Of a stretch of 64,000 nucleotides of DNA, positions 23,559 to 35,939 are shown in pieces. Location of the stretch: NCBI RefSeq assembly GCF_011386835.1, contig NC_088799.1, positions 74,295,302-74,359,301 of the forward strand. Reading direction: 5' to 3'. How positions within the stretch are numbered: the first letter of the stretch is position 1; every line of letters starts with the position of its first letter. Source of the DNA: Chrysemys picta bellii (Eukaryota; Chordata; Testudines; Emydidae). Under the pieces are notes generated by a model. The model was not told the origin of the DNA and made no database searches. It was given only the letters and a program-made list of their open reading frames with translations. The position numbers were made by a program, and so were the translations under genes.

Positions 23559-23846
23559 ATCTATTTCTTCACATTAAAATATCCTCACACCTTCTATGGG
23601 TCATCTCGATTATCACTTCAAAGGTTTTTTTCTCTCTCCTGCTGATGATAGCTCATCTCAATTGATTGGCCTCTTACAGTTGGTATGGCTACTCCCACCT
23701 TTTCCTGTTCTCTGTATGTATAAATATCTTCTTTCTGTGTGTTCCATGCTGTGCATCCGATGAAGTGGGCTGTAGCCCACGAAAGCTTATACTCAAATAA
23801 ATTTGTTAGTCTCTAAGGTGCCACAAGTACTCCTGTTCTTTCAGTG

Positions 23847-24364
23847 CAAAAGGCTAGCAGTTCAAGGGAAACTGATCAACTTGTAAATTACACTTTTGTC
23901 TGATACTGTTTGCCTTCTTTAGTTGCAAGTAAATCCTAAGGCTACTACAATTGAAATGAGTTGGCAAATATACTCTCTTCAGCTAGTTCACTTTGTGCAT
24001 TTGACAGCCCCTGGTGTATAGTCATTTTTACTGTTTCCGTATACAGTCTGTCTTTTACTGTCCGTATACTGTCTTTTCTGTCCCACAATGATCCTTACAA
24101 ACAACAACAGGGAGTAGAAAACAAACAAAAACCTTGTATAAAAGCAATTTTTAAAAATAATTCAGATCACTCTTTAACTCATGTGGCTCATTGGAAATTG
24201 GATTTTATTTTTAATCAGTCAATTTACAAATAAAAGGTGACTATCAACTACTTGTATGTAGTCTCCACTTGCACTTCTGCACCCTAATACACACCACACA
24301 AGGACATGCAGGATAAAGACTAAAATGAAAATGTTACCATTAAAATGGCATTTGTCTCAGTCCC
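23847..24364. other. no feature recognised
   Basis: Single-copy-looking sequence between two retroelements. The word 'cgtatacagtctgtcttttactgtc' is partly repeated (about 24038-24075). Nothing else. Confidence 0.5.
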
Positions 24365-24610
24365 ATAGTCTAGGTTCGTCTTTGAGTAGCTGCAGCTGTG
24401 TATTCTACCTAGGAATGTGCGCGGTCAGTGCGCTGGAGCTAGAGATCTTTGCCTCGTAGTACCTGTTGGGGTGGTGCTCATGCCCTGTGACCCTAGCCCC
24501 TTTCCTGGCCAGATAAGGGCACTGCCACCCCGACCACTGTCAGTTCCTTCTCACCGTTGTGGCTAAAGTCAGAGTTCCGTGTGGTGTTTTCCACCTCACG
24601 CTTTCAGTCT
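24365..24610. repeat. DIRS left terminal repeat
   Basis: Complementary to the right end in order: 'tgtgtattctacc', 'ctggagctagagatctttgcc', 'gtacctgttggggtggtgctcatgccctg', 'ccctagcccc'. The first bases ('cgtctttgagtagctgcagctg') match the reverse of about 28930-28965, just inside the right end, as expected for the internal complementary region of DIRS elements. The outermost 'ggttacctacc' part is missing on this side. Confidence 0.7.
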
Positions 24611-24739
24611 CAGTCTCTGAGAAGTATATAGTAGTTAGTAGTATAGTTTAGTAGTACCTTAAGTTAAGTTAGTGTTAGTATAGTATTAGAACAGTTGGTT
24701 GCCCTTTGTGATACCCTCACCAGGATTCAAGCATATTCC

Positions 24740-27564
24740 ATTATGTGTGGGGAGGCATCTTCAACAGTGATCCGCGCTTGTTGCGTCTCAGCGAAGGGCA
24801 TGTTAAAGAAAAGTGCTCCATCTGCAAGTCACTCACAGAGAGGACTTGGGTGGTGAGAGACTTGCAGCTGAAGCACATGAGGACTGCTTTGAAACTGAAG
24901 CCCTTGTCTGATTGGCGGTCGCCTTTGGATCCAGCAATTGATGTGGCTCCACACTTAGGCTGTGGTGTTTTCCCCACAGACCCCCAGGAAAAGGGGTCTT
25001 TCTCCCTCCTCTACTGTGGCAAGGAAGAGGCCCAGTAAAAATTAATCACAACCATTCCAGGACTTGGGTAGACTCCTCATCATCATCTAAGAGGAGTGCT
25101 GACAGGCACCGTACTCCCTCCAGCATGTGCGACGGAACAGGTTCTTCTAACCGCTCCCAGGTGCCACAGAGAGAGCTCAGAACATTGATTCCGGTTCTGG
25201 CTATGGGGCATCCATTGAGTCTAGCACTGATGTTGGCAGCATACTAGGTGGCATCAGACCTGCTTTGCCTCTCCATCCTAGACTCTCCACTGGTTCACTG
25301 GTGCCATGGCTTCTACCATCTTATCCCCCTTTGTGCCCTTAGCATCTTATGGCCACATCACAAAGTTACTGGGCTCATCGGCACCACAGCTCGCACCACC
25401 TAAGCCTCAGACTGTGGAGTTGAGGCAGACGCTGGACCCAGCACAAAGGGTCCCTCGACATTGGTGCATCCTTTGGCACCATCATTGTCTTGGCGTTGAG
25501 TTCAGTACTGCCCTTTGTACCAGCACCTTTCCTGGTACCAGTTGGGAGTCTCTCTCTTTCGGTACCACTAGTACCAATCCCCCTTTCCTCTATGGCACCA
25601 ATGCCATCTCTGTATTGGGCTTCAGATGAGTGTGACGGTTTGTTTGTTTGCCCTGTCAGTGCTGGCTCCTTCATTGTCAATAGAGAACCTCCAGGACTCC
25701 TCAAGATCCAGGTTGGGGGTCTTCCTCTCCCTTGTCAGATAGGTGCCAGAGATCATCCTGGGATCACCATCAGTACCTTGATTGGAATCCCTCAGAACGG
25801 GGCTCCTGGCCTGGTACCTACTGTTACCAGTAGCTTATCCATAAGTCCAGGTGTTATGTGGGGTTTTCAGAACCCAAAACAGTGGTAACTTAACTGTTTC
25901 AGTCCAAGCGGTGTCAGAATAAATCAATGGGAACACAGAAATTCTGTCTGATAAATGATTAATACAAGTAAGTGTGCTCTTAGCTAAAATTATGATTTAT
26001 TAGATATTAAGCATACACAGACATAAGCAATAGGTTTAGGACATCCCAGATATAGTTACCCACAATCTGAGATGGTTTTGAGTAATCACCAACCAGACTT
26101 CCAGGGGGTCCTCTTTCCATCCGGCTAATGGGGAGTTTAGATGTCAGCTCCTTTCCCAAAGAAAAGCTCCCTCAGACTGCTCTGAGGTATTTACTTTTAC
26201 CTAATCTTTTATAGCTAACTATAACAAAACACACAAGCTATAGTGACTCCTAGTGGGTCACCATAATAACCTGTACTGGGTTAATAATTCTCCTAATTTA
26301 AACAAACTACCCATTGTCTCAAAACATTTCTAGTATTCCTAGCCATAACAACAATATGTCTGGGGCACCTTAAATAAGGTCGTTATTCACTCACTTTCCT
26401 CCATAACTTTCTATCCCATCCTCCCATTCTGATTAACAAACTGCAATATGCAGCTATCTGACCTTGTCTCACAAAGGCCTAAGATTATTCCTAGCTATAT
26501 GATATTTGGTTTTCAGCCGTCAGTGGCTGAACATACAAAATGGCTGATTGTAATACTGTCAAGTTCTGGGGTACATGCAGGAATATCAAATTCTGGGGCA
26601 ACATAGTGGCCTCCCTGGAATCCTTGGAACACTGTGCAATCCCGGAGTTCCCACTTCTCAACTCGTGACAGAGCGAGATCACAGGTCCTAGTGGTGGCTC
26701 CCACTCCCAAAACATCTCAGCTGCAAGCGAGTGCTGAGCCTGCTCTTCCTGGACCTACAGAGCTATTCCGACTGGATCCCATGGTGCAACAGGAGCTGTC
26801 ATTGGCACAGCAAACCACTTCCCCAGATGACTCTACTGTGTCAGAAACATCTTCTCCCTCGGTGCCCAAAGACTTTTGAAGCATATTATGGACCACCTCA
26901 GGGATATGGCCACTACCTTGGGTGTCCAGCTGGAATTCCTACAGGAGAATAAACATAAACTGCTGGATATTCTCCAATCATCAGCTCTGAGAGAGTAGCC
27001 CTCCTGATAAATGAGACTCTTTTGGAGACTGCAAAGGCCATCTGGCCTCATTGCCTCCCATCGTAATGCATTTGAAAAAGCAGTACTTCATTCCCATGTG
27101 GGATTTGAGGGTTTCCACTCCCACCCAGCCCCTAACTCTCTAGTGGTAACTGAAGCAAATGACAACGTATGGCAGGGAAGGTATAGATTCCCCCTCCTAA
27201 GGACAAAGAATCCAAGCGGGTGGATTTGATGGGAATGAAGATTTATAACTCCTCTTCCCTGCAAACCAGGAGGCATTGCTTTCTAAATATGACTGTTAGT
27301 TGGATGGCCATCTCTAAATTTGTAAACAAGTTGCCAGAACTCTCCAGGAAAAAGGGTATGGCATTCATTGTGGAAGGTTGTATAGTGGCCAAGACCTCAT
27401 TGCAGTCAGCCAGAATTATGGCATTGGCTGTGACCATGAGGAAGGCCTCGTGGCTTCAAAATTTGGGCATTGCACCCAATGTTCTGCTGAACATTGAGAA
27501 CTTACTGTTTGATGGCTGCATTTTGCCATCAAAAAAAAGAAAAAAAAAAGAGATGAAATCCTGA
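24740..27564 (+). pseudogene. DIRS gag-like protein (broken)
   Basis: Nucleocapsid-like protein of a DIRS element. The N-terminal part shows KCSICKSLTERTWVVRDLQL, a cysteine-pair segment. The middle is rich in GGTACC-type words that encode Gly-Thr, Val-Pro and Ser-Pro (25270-25860). The C-terminal part (about 27200-27560) reads KRVDLMGMKIYNSSSLQ, VEGCIVAKTSLQSARI and AVTMRKASWLQNLGI, the segment I recognise as most conserved in vertebrate DIRS gag. The frame is broken by stops and by an insertion at about 25.89-26.64 kb, with recognisable sequence resuming at SQVLVVAPTPKTSQL. Not translatable as one protein. Confidence 0.65.
25885..26640. mobile_element. LTR-like insertion inside DIRS gag
   Basis: The gag-like sequence is lost after 'ccaggtgttatgtggggttttc' and resumes near 'gacagagcgagatcacaggtcc'. 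The intervening AT-rich block contains 'atgatttattagatattaagc', an antisense-type polyadenylation signal, and no coding similarity. It resembles a solo LTR in size. Precise ends and duplication are not resolved. Confidence 0.4.
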
Positions 27565-28019
27565 ATTCTTTTAAAGAGTCCCAAGTTCTTTGGGAATATA
27601 TGCTCCAGCAGTGAAGAGATGCCACTATAGGGGTCAGCAGCAGCAACAACAACAATACGACCTGCAGCATTTTTTCAGACAGTCCGCCCTTCCTGTTAGG
27701 CAGTGGAACTATTCCCAGAAGGGCCACAAATCCTAGAGGAAAAGGTCCTCTGGTTCTGGGTTTAACCAGCCAGATCATTCCCACCCCCACATCCAGTATC
27801 CAGCAAGTGCCCATTTTGACTCATGTGTCTAGGACAGTGATCCAGTAGTAACCTCTCTTTCTCCATCCCCCCGTTCAGGGAAAGGATGATGGCTTGTTTG
27901 TTTATTTGTTTGTTTTTTTGTAGGGGGTTTTTTTGTTTGTTTTTTGGTGGTTGGGATTCAGTTACCATGGGCAGCTGGGTCCTAAGCACTGTCAGATCAG
28001 GTTATAAAGTCCCTCTCCA

Positions 28020-28800
28020 TCCCTCCTCCCATGTCTCTCTTCAAGGACCCCTCTCACAAGACATTGCTCCTTGAGAAGGTTCAGTCTTTACTGGTTCTGG
28101 GGGCTGTAGAGGAGGTCCCCTTGCAGTATCAGGGACAAGGGTGCTACTCCCAGTATTTCATGGTTCCCAAGCTAGTGAGGAGACTTATCCTTGGCTTCCA
28201 CAATCTCAACAAATACATCAGATAAGATGTATCTGTTGATACATCTGTTGAGATTCTGTGTGATCACCTAGCAACTGTCCTCCCCACCTTAACTCACAAC
28301 TGATGTGCTGCCCTGGACCTGCAGCATCCTTATTTTCAGGTAGCAATCCTCCTGAGCTACAGGAGGTTCCTCACATTTGTCGTAGCTGGCCAGAACTACC
28401 AGTACATTGTGCTGCCTTTTGGCCTCTTTTCCACTCCCTGGGTTTTTACCAAATGCATGATTGTGGTAACAGCATCCCTCAGGAAGAGGGGAATTCATAT
28501 CTTCCCATATCTGAATGATTGGTTACTGAGGGGCAAGTCAAGTCAGGAAGTGCTCTGTCATGTCCACTTCACACTACACCTACTCTATCATCTAGGTCTG
28601 ATCTTAAACAGCAGGAAGCTAATAATGGTTCCAACTCAAAAAATGGAGTTCACTGGGGCCCTGATAGACTCTACAAATTTGAGAGCATTTCTGTTGACCA
28701 GGCGATTCCAGGTGATTCGCCACCTATGTCTGGAGCTGCAGTCTCAACCCTCAACCAGAGCCCAAGTATGCCTGAGGTAGTTAGGCCATATGGATGCAGG
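28020..28800 (+). pseudogene. DIRS reverse transcriptase (broken)
   Basis: Reads LLEKVQSLLVLGAVEEVPLQ and GCYSQYFMVPK (about 28070-28170), a frameshifted middle part, then NYQYIVLPFGLFSTPWVFTK and RKRGIHIFPYLNDWLL (about 28395-28530). These are the DIRS RT blocks 'GAIEEVP..GxxSxYFxVPKK', 'YxxxxLPFGLSxAPRxFTK' and 'YLDDWL'. The catalytic YLDD is YLND here, so one metal-binding aspartate is lost. LILNSRKLIMVPTQKMEFTG continues the domain. RNase H and recombinase do not follow. It lies downstream of the gag-like region on the same strand. Confidence 0.78.
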
Positions 28801-28964
28801 CACCTAAGTAGTCCAATATGCCATTCTCTTCAGATGTGGCTTAAGTTGCTCTATCATCTGAATTGTCATCCCTTGGACAAATTGGTCTGACTCTGAGCCC
28901 TACCTCCGATGAGTACTACTTGTGAGTCACCTAAGTACCATATACAACTGCATCTACTTGAAGA

Positions 28965-29282
28965 AGAAAAAATGGTTACCTACCTGTAACTGTTGTTCAA
29001 GATGTGATGCAGGTGTGTATTCCATGATCCACTCTCCATCACCTCTTCATCAGAGTCTGTACTTCTGACGTTTGGTGTGAAGGAACTGAAGGGGTTGGGG
29101 CAGCACTGCTCTTGTATGGCTGGGGGAGGGGCTAGGGCTGCAGGGCATGAATACCACCCCTATAGGTATTGCTAAGCAAAGTTCTTTGGTTCCAGTGTGC
29201 TGGGTGTGCACCCCCCTAAGTAGAATACACACCTGATCACACTTGAAGAATAACAGTTAAAGGTAGGTAACCGTTTCTTATC
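28965..29282. repeat. DIRS right end with internal fold-back
   Basis: 'atggttacctacctgtaactg' at the start and 'ttaaaggtaggtaaccgtttc' at the end are inverted copies, extending about 50 bases each way to 'gtgtattcc' and 'gaatacacacc'. The end can therefore form a hairpin as well as pair with the left end. The GGTTACCTACC word is typical of turtle DIRS termini. Confidence 0.7.
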
Positions 29283-29450
29283 AGCATTTTCATTGTAAAT
29301 ACAGTATTATGAAATACAAATTCATTTGCATGAACCACCAAAATAGATAAAATCCAATACTATTACAGCCCTTTACACTGAGGCATCCTGCTCCCTGAAC
29401 GTCACCTTTCCATCACCATGTTCATGAGGAATGTTGATTTAGAATATGAA

Positions 29451-30052
29451 TACACCTCTACCCCGATATAATGCAGTCCTCGGGAGCCAAAACATCTTAC
29501 CGCATTATAGGTGAAACCACATTATATCAAACTTGCTTTGGCCTCAAGCATTTCCATCAAAATGATATGGAGGGCCAGGTAGGGAAGGTTTTGCCTCCCC
29601 AAACAGCCTGGCCCCACCCCCTATCCTGACCCCCACCTATTTCCCAGCCCTTGACTGACCCCTCAGAACCCCCGACCCATCCAACCCCCCCCCACTCCTT
29701 GTCCCCTGACTACCCTCTCCAGACACCCACCCGTCCCTAATCACCCCCAGGACTTCGACACCCTATCCAACACCCCTGTTCCCCATTCACCCCGCCCCCA
29801 GAACCTTCAAACCATCCAACCCCCCCTTCTCCCTGTCCCCTGACCACCCCCCGAGACCCTCTGCCCCTTATCCAACCCCTCGGCCCTGGCCCAGCACCCT
29901 TAACATTCCGCTCAGAGCAGTGTGTCGGAGCCAGACACGCTGTCGCACTGATCCGCCGGAGCGCGGAGCCCCGCCCCCTCGGAGCACTGCTTTACCACAT
30001 TATATCCGAATTCGTGTTATATCAGGTCACGTTATATCGGGGTAGAGGTGTA
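29451..30052. mobile_element. TA-flanked inverted-repeat element (Tc1/mariner-like MITE)
   Basis: Terminal repeats CACCTCTACCCCGATATAA at both ends in inverted orientation (29453 onward and ending at 30050), flanked by TA on each side as in Tc1/mariner insertions. Subterminal parts are also complementary: 'cgcattataggtgaaaccac' and 'cgaattcgtgttatatcagg'. The interior (29590-29990) is a C-rich block very like that of the hAT element at 21.1 kb. No transposase. Confidence 0.75.
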
Positions 30053-32519
30053 TGCATCTAGTGATCAAATAAATCAGTTTTCTAAAAGATTTTAGGCACT
30101 AGAAAATCAGTGTATTAAATATGATGTCCTGTTGAGTTTTTCATTGTTATTGCTATAAGTTTGGATTGCATTTTGTAATAACTGAAAAATATAATTTGAC
30201 ATTTTTAATATTAAACCATCATGGTATTAAAGATGAACTTGAGCTCTGCTAATTCTATTAAACTGTTGGCTGCCAATGAGTTATAAAGTCTAATTAATCA
30301 TTTTGTCAGCTTTGCCTTCTAAACCGAGTCAATATAAATTTGAATAAATAGAAAGCTGTTGACCCACGAACCTTTGAATATTCTAAATAAAGATGTGCCA
30401 GTTGTAAAATACTGTAACTGCCCCCTGTGTTGACTATAGGTAGTAGAAACACATACATGTATTGGGTATTACACAACTCAACCTACAGACACTCAGAATA
30501 ATCTGCATCTAAATTGTTTAATTGTGGAGGAGAAAGATGGATAAAGTAAGCTAGGGTCTGTAGTAAGATATATATAATTTTTTAAAACAACATGTTAAAG
30601 CATCAGACTAAAATATAAAGGTTTTGAGGATGACTAAAAATACTCTTAAAGTTTGTAGCTGACATTGCAGTGTGACCTGTCATTTCAGGTTTCATCACTA
30701 GAGCTGTATTATGTAAAAGTAATGAAATGTGACTGATGGAACCCAAGCTACTGTAACATACTGTAACTTATTGTGTCAGCATTTTTTAATAAAGCCTTTC
30801 AGGAATGCTTTTTGGTAAGATACAGTATCTGTTAGATACCTTTAAAAAAATCAGAGTTAAAGATGAACATATATAAAAATTTGCTACCTGTTTCCATCCA
30901 CAAATGCTAACTAATTATCCAATAAGAGGTTTGTTGGTGGGTTTCTTTTTTACCTACCTCCCACTTACACTGATGTAAATTGGCACAGAATGGTTGAACT
31001 AAAATTGTCCCATCATTAATACAATAAGAAACAAACTGAGGTTCTGAATAGGATACTGAGCATTGGAAGCAAAATTTGACCTGGAGTTGGCACAGGGACA
31101 TTGTAGATTTACACAGTCTGTGACTGAAAAGATGTACACTGAAAGGAAAAAATTGTTCAAACTTCAAAGTCTTCTGTAGACTATGCCCTATTAGAAGGTG
31201 TGGGGTTTACTTCTAACATGCTGAAGCTAAATCCTAAATCTTAATTTCCTTAAACTAAATGGGAGAAAGAGAAGGAAAATATAGCTTGTACAAATGCATC
31301 TTCAACATAAAATAGCACCTAACATCTGTGTTCTCATTTTAATTACAACTGAAATAAGTCAAATTCCAGCATAGATCCATAACAAGCGTACATATTTTAC
31401 ACATTGATAAATACAACTGAAATGAATATATATGCATTATCACAGAAAACTCTGATCATATGTTATGAAGTTAACTCACACTCCCAACAGCTTTATTAAC
31501 TTTTATTATGTTTTAAGTGTTCAATGTATCATAAAACTCTTATTTCTATAACATGTTCTAATTAGCTAGTAAATTTCATTTTTATAAAACATGGAAAACA
31601 AAAATACTAATTTTTAGAGAGGTTGAATTCCATCTATTTCTTTAATATCTTACAAAGCTTTTGAACCAGAAAGCAGAATAGCATTGTGTGAAGGATGTGA
31701 TATATAAAACACCATTGCCAGTGACATCCTTCTTCTGAGGATGAAAGACAGTAAACTGTTTGTCTTCAGCAGATTAACAGGGAAGGTTGTTTTTGTTTGT
31801 CTGACTGGTCAAGGACAATTTACAGTTCAGTTACTCTGAAGGAAAGACTTGTTGATCTGAGCACACTCCTATTATAGCTCCAGGTAGAGGATGATAGATT
31901 TAGCCGTCATTGTGATAAACTGCAGCCTATATGCCTGCAATACACAAAATAAATACAACACTAGTAGATCTGTTTGGTTCAGATACTTAACAACAAGCAG
32001 TGGCATGTAGGGGTAGACTTCTTTAGAGAAGTGCCGAAGATTTAAGCCCCTTGGGTCCAAACGTTTCTCCTCCTTTCAGTGAACAGTCAATATTTGTTCA
32101 AATTAGTTTTTTCTGTTTAAAAATAAATTCTGAATCCTGTTAGACCACAGGAAATGTTGTACATTATATTCCATCATAAACATTGCTACCCTGATTTAAA
32201 CTTTTTGTTTGCTTCTCTTTCTTTCACACTCTGATGGAATTTCAGAATCGAAAAGACCTTGTATATCATCTGGTTCACCCTTGGCCTATGCAAGATAGTT
32301 GCCTGTGGAATGTTAATCCTGAATGCTTTTTCTATTTGCTCTGTATAACTGCTGAAGATTCCCCTAATTTCCTTGGAATGCCATAATTAAATTGATTACC
32401 AGGTAGTTGGAAATATTTGTTTCCTGACAGCCAATACTAGAGCAGTCTTCTCCATTTTCAGATCCCATGTAACTACTTTTAGAATACTTTTTGCATATAG
32501 AACCTTTCCTCTTTCTCTC
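30053..32519. other. AT-rich, no gene recognised
   Basis: A weak MITE-like 'ccacttacactgatgtaaattggc' fragment lies near 30961. Otherwise nothing I can name. Confidence 0.45.
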
Positions 32520-32965
32520 TCCCTAATTTATCCTGACGGTATCTGTGAAGGGGTCACCAGTCCCCACACTGAATCAGGACTGAGAGTAGAACAGTACTGG
32601 GTGAGGGAGGCCCCCACCTCTGAGCATGTGCAAGGCATGTTTCTGGTGAAGGAACAGTTAGTTTAAATGGACACTGGTAACTCAGGTAACTCAGGGGTTG
32701 CATGCTGCACCAGGAAGCAAGGCAGATGCTGAGGACTGTGTCAGGAGAAGCTACAGGTTGCTCCAGCAGCAGGAATTTGGCTCTCCCCTCTCGTAGTGAA
32801 AAGCCCTAAAAGAAATCACTTGAACAGGACAGTAAGAGACTGAGGAGAATCTTCTAAACCAATAACCACTCCCCAAACCGAACAGATCCAAACTAGTAGG
32901 AAGTGACCCAGGGGAAAGCTAATTTGGGGTAGCTCAGTAACTAGGCCAGCTGGTCATCCTGCTAC
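32520..32965. repeat. Unclassified moderately GC-rich repeat
   Basis: Base composition changes sharply from the surroundings ('gaaggggtcaccagtccccac', 'tgacccaggggaaagctaatttggggtagctcag'). It looks like an LTR or internal retroelement fragment, but I see no coding motif or terminal repeat. Confidence 0.3.
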
Positions 32966-35935
32966 AGTATTCATCAGTGTTAATATTGCAGCTTTGCGAA
33001 TCATCCTTCCAAGCTTTGACTAAGAAATATTAATATATTATCATGTAGTGTAATTTGGGCTTATTCCCTATGAATAAACAAGAAATAGATAGCATTAATA
33101 TTGTAATATTTCCATGGAGTCTCGCTAATGTCCCTGACACTCCAACCACCTCCCCATCTCCAAAATGTACATTTTCTTTATAAAAAGTTTGCACTGTTTT
33201 AAGAAATCAACTACTAAAAAATCTGGAAATAAATATGCATTTTATCCATGATTTTTCCTTTCCGTAGCCTCCTTCACCTTCAGTGCCACGCCCTACTCTA
33301 TATTCCCTAGCTAAATCTTCTCTTTTGTTCCCCTTGCTCTACTAGTCACCTTCCCTCCTTTCCCACAACTCCATGTTTCATTTACTCCTTATATTTATAC
33401 AGATATACTTGAATGCTGTTTAATTCTGTTTCTTTTCACTTTATCTCATGGTTCATCAATAACTTCTTCCTTTGTATCCATATAGCTTCACATGTTTCTT
33501 GAAGTTAAAAGAGAGCACCGTTTGTTTAAAACCTTACAACAGTTGAACCCAGAAAGTTAGCTGCTATTTGTTTTAGTGGAGACTATCAATTCAGCCTTCT
33601 TTCATTAAATAAGGCACTGAAGGTTTCCTTGAATCCAAAACCCGTTTCACTGCACTTTATCATTGCTTCCAGTGCTTGGAATCACTTTTGTCCTCTTTTC
33701 ATTCACACTGACCTGAGTAGAGACAGAAATTAAAACCTTTTTCTATGAGTCAGTGTGATTTTAGGAGATGATGCCTGTCTCCCCCAATTGAGAAATCAAG
33801 ACTATTTCCAAATCTGCCAATGGCTTCCTATGTAACTTTTGGCAAATCATTTAAATTATTGATTGCCTAGTTAGCTCAGAAAAATGACCTGACAACATTT
33901 TGTTGGGGTATAGGAAAGGAGTGTGTGTTTTCAGATTCCTGGAGTTTCCTTTCATTTTTAAAAAGTTATTGAAGGTTGATGAGGATAATATTCTCTCACC
34001 ATGTTTCTTTTCTCTGTATGCTTCATTGACAGAAAATCTTGTATAAATTTCAAATGGCAATACTTTAAAACATGATTATATTTCTATCCTTGAAAACTGC
34101 TTCAGGTAGAAGCCAGCTAAAACTGACCTATATTTCATATATTGTGGTGTAATGTGATTTTCTACACCATAGCCAGCCACCAGCCATTAGAAGACACTTT
34201 CTTGCTCACACATTGCCCAATCTTTTCTTACTGAAATCAATGGTAAACAAACACCAATTGACATTAGTGGGAGCAGGACTGAGCCTCTACCGTCAACTAT
34301 AGTAACTTTGCTTAATTACAGCCTATTTTATTCAAGTATATCTGGGGCATGAATTTTCAAGAAAAATTAATACTATTTGGAGGATAATTAACATCTGTTT
34401 TTTAGCATAGGGACCCAAAGAAATAGTAAAGCAAAGTTAAACTTCAGATCAGAGAAAATTTTAAATGACCTGTGACTCAAAAATCTGTTGACAAATTTTC
34501 TTCAAAAATTACAGAACCATTCTCAGTGCCTTCAGAAAATATCTGGCAATTATCAGGCCAAACCAATTTTCCAAACCTGTTTTATGAGGGACAAAACCAG
34601 GACTTTATAATGGAATCTAGTTGCTACTTTAGTATGGAGAGGTTACCCCTTTTTTATCAAGCAGTGGAGGCTAATAGATTCAGAGGTCCCAGGTTCAATC
34701 CCTTTACACAACCCATCCACAGACATAGTTACATAATGACCTCCTTCTCCCAATAGCTGGTACAATTTGAATGCATAGCTTTGCAGAAATGTTTCAACAA
34801 CTTAAATATTAGACATGTCTCCCTAAGTATGCCATGCACCATATTTTTTGTGTACAGCCAAATATTCTGTGATATCTTTGATATTCTTGAGATGCATTTT
34901 TTTCATTAAAGTATCAGGAAGTCAAGCACAGGATCATTATTTAACTCACTTCTGAATGGGACCTTTTGATCTGAATGTCATGTGATTATTTTATAATTTT
35001 GCATGACACTTTTTTATGCAGAGGGAATTCAAAAAAATTTACCTCTTCCCAGTCCAGAAAATGATGAGAACAGGTAAACATTTCAATTCTGCTATTTTCA
35101 TTTCTTTGTCTTGATCAGAATTTGAGTAATCAGATAACAGTTACCACACCATTATATTGGATATACCATAAGTTATTCTGTTCTTAGAATAGGGAATGCT
35201 GTGGTATTTCAGATGCCATATTGTGGTAAATATTGACCCTTAACTAGAGACCATTATAGATCCTTGTGATCAGCAACTCTCATTCTTATGAAGTGAAAGT
35301 CTTTAGAGGCACATGTGTGGTCATGAAGGAAAATATGAAAATGTAATCAGTAGGTTGTTTAAAGTAGGTACCTATCTTTCTACCACTTCCTAGTTCATAC
35401 TTGTATGCTACAGTGTAGAAAATTAGTTATAAGACCACTTAATGATTTGTGGAAAGGAAGGATGATGGGACATTGGAGAGGTGTATTTTTTTGACCTTCA
35501 GATGCATAACAGGAAATTTTAATTTTTTTAAAAGAGAAGATTTTATATAGGGATGAAGGCCAAACAAAAAAGCACTACTAAGGTGGTATTTATAGATTAA
35601 TAATCAATATTAGCTATACTAATACTAGCACAGCTATAGAAATGATGGCTGGAGAAATAAGATCAGATACAATGGCAACATTATCAACGGTAATGTTTCA
35701 TCCCACGTATGCACAGAAGGCAGACATTAGAAACTAGGGCTTGGTTCTGAGAGGCAGAAGATGTCAAGTATTAGGAGCGTTGCAGATGGTATCGATGACC
35801 TAACTATTTAGCAAATAATTTATAACAAATGAAATGAGGATTTATCTACTATTGTTACAGTCTCCACCGGCTATTTGTTGTCCTGATCTCTTAGCATGCT
35901 ATTTAAAATCAACAGGATAGGTGCGGTTCACTTAA
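32966..35935. other. Mostly unassigned AT-rich sequence
   Basis: Fragments only: a MITE-like 'actgaaatcaatgg...gacattagtgggagcaggactgagcc' near 34230-34285, and a tRNA-type B-box-like 'cccaggttcaatccc' at about 34689-34701 that may mark an old SINE. No gene supported. Confidence 0.4.
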
Positions 35936-35939
35936 ATAA

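Larger units (their letters stand above)
22216..23846 (+). mobile_element. Penelope-like retroelement, 5'-truncated
   Basis: The longest PLE copy here. It carries part of the reverse transcriptase, the linker, the GIY-YIG endonuclease and the 3' end. It ends in 'ggtgccacaagtactcctgttct' without the extension seen on inverted 5' arms. The terminal region keeps a hammerhead-like core at 23757-23794 (CCGATGA, perfect hairpin GTGGGC-TGTA-GCCCAC, GAAA, short hairpin, TC), only one base from the canonical CUGAUGA. No inverted 5' arm is present and no clean duplication remains, consistent with its decayed coding frames. The 5' boundary is approximate. Confidence 0.88.
24365..29285 (+). mobile_element. 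DIRS-type tyrosine-recombinase retroelement, internally deleted
   Basis: Left and right ends are long inverted repeats of one another: 'gtgtattctacctaggaatgtgcgc...ggggtggtgctcatgccctg' on the left matches the reverse of 29100-29240. The order inside is a gag-like region, reverse transcriptase, then the right end. In this family RT is normally followed by RNase H and a tyrosine recombinase. Neither is visible here, because RT breaks off near 28800 and the right end starts by 28965, so a deletion of those domains is inferred. The gag part is interrupted by an LTR-like insertion at about 25.89-26.64 kb. Many stops and frameshifts make it a dead copy. Confidence 0.8.

Noticed and set aside
24741..24977. 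Minus-strand frame opposite the DIRS gag
   Set aside because: Antisense shadow of the cysteine-containing gag segment on the plus strand.
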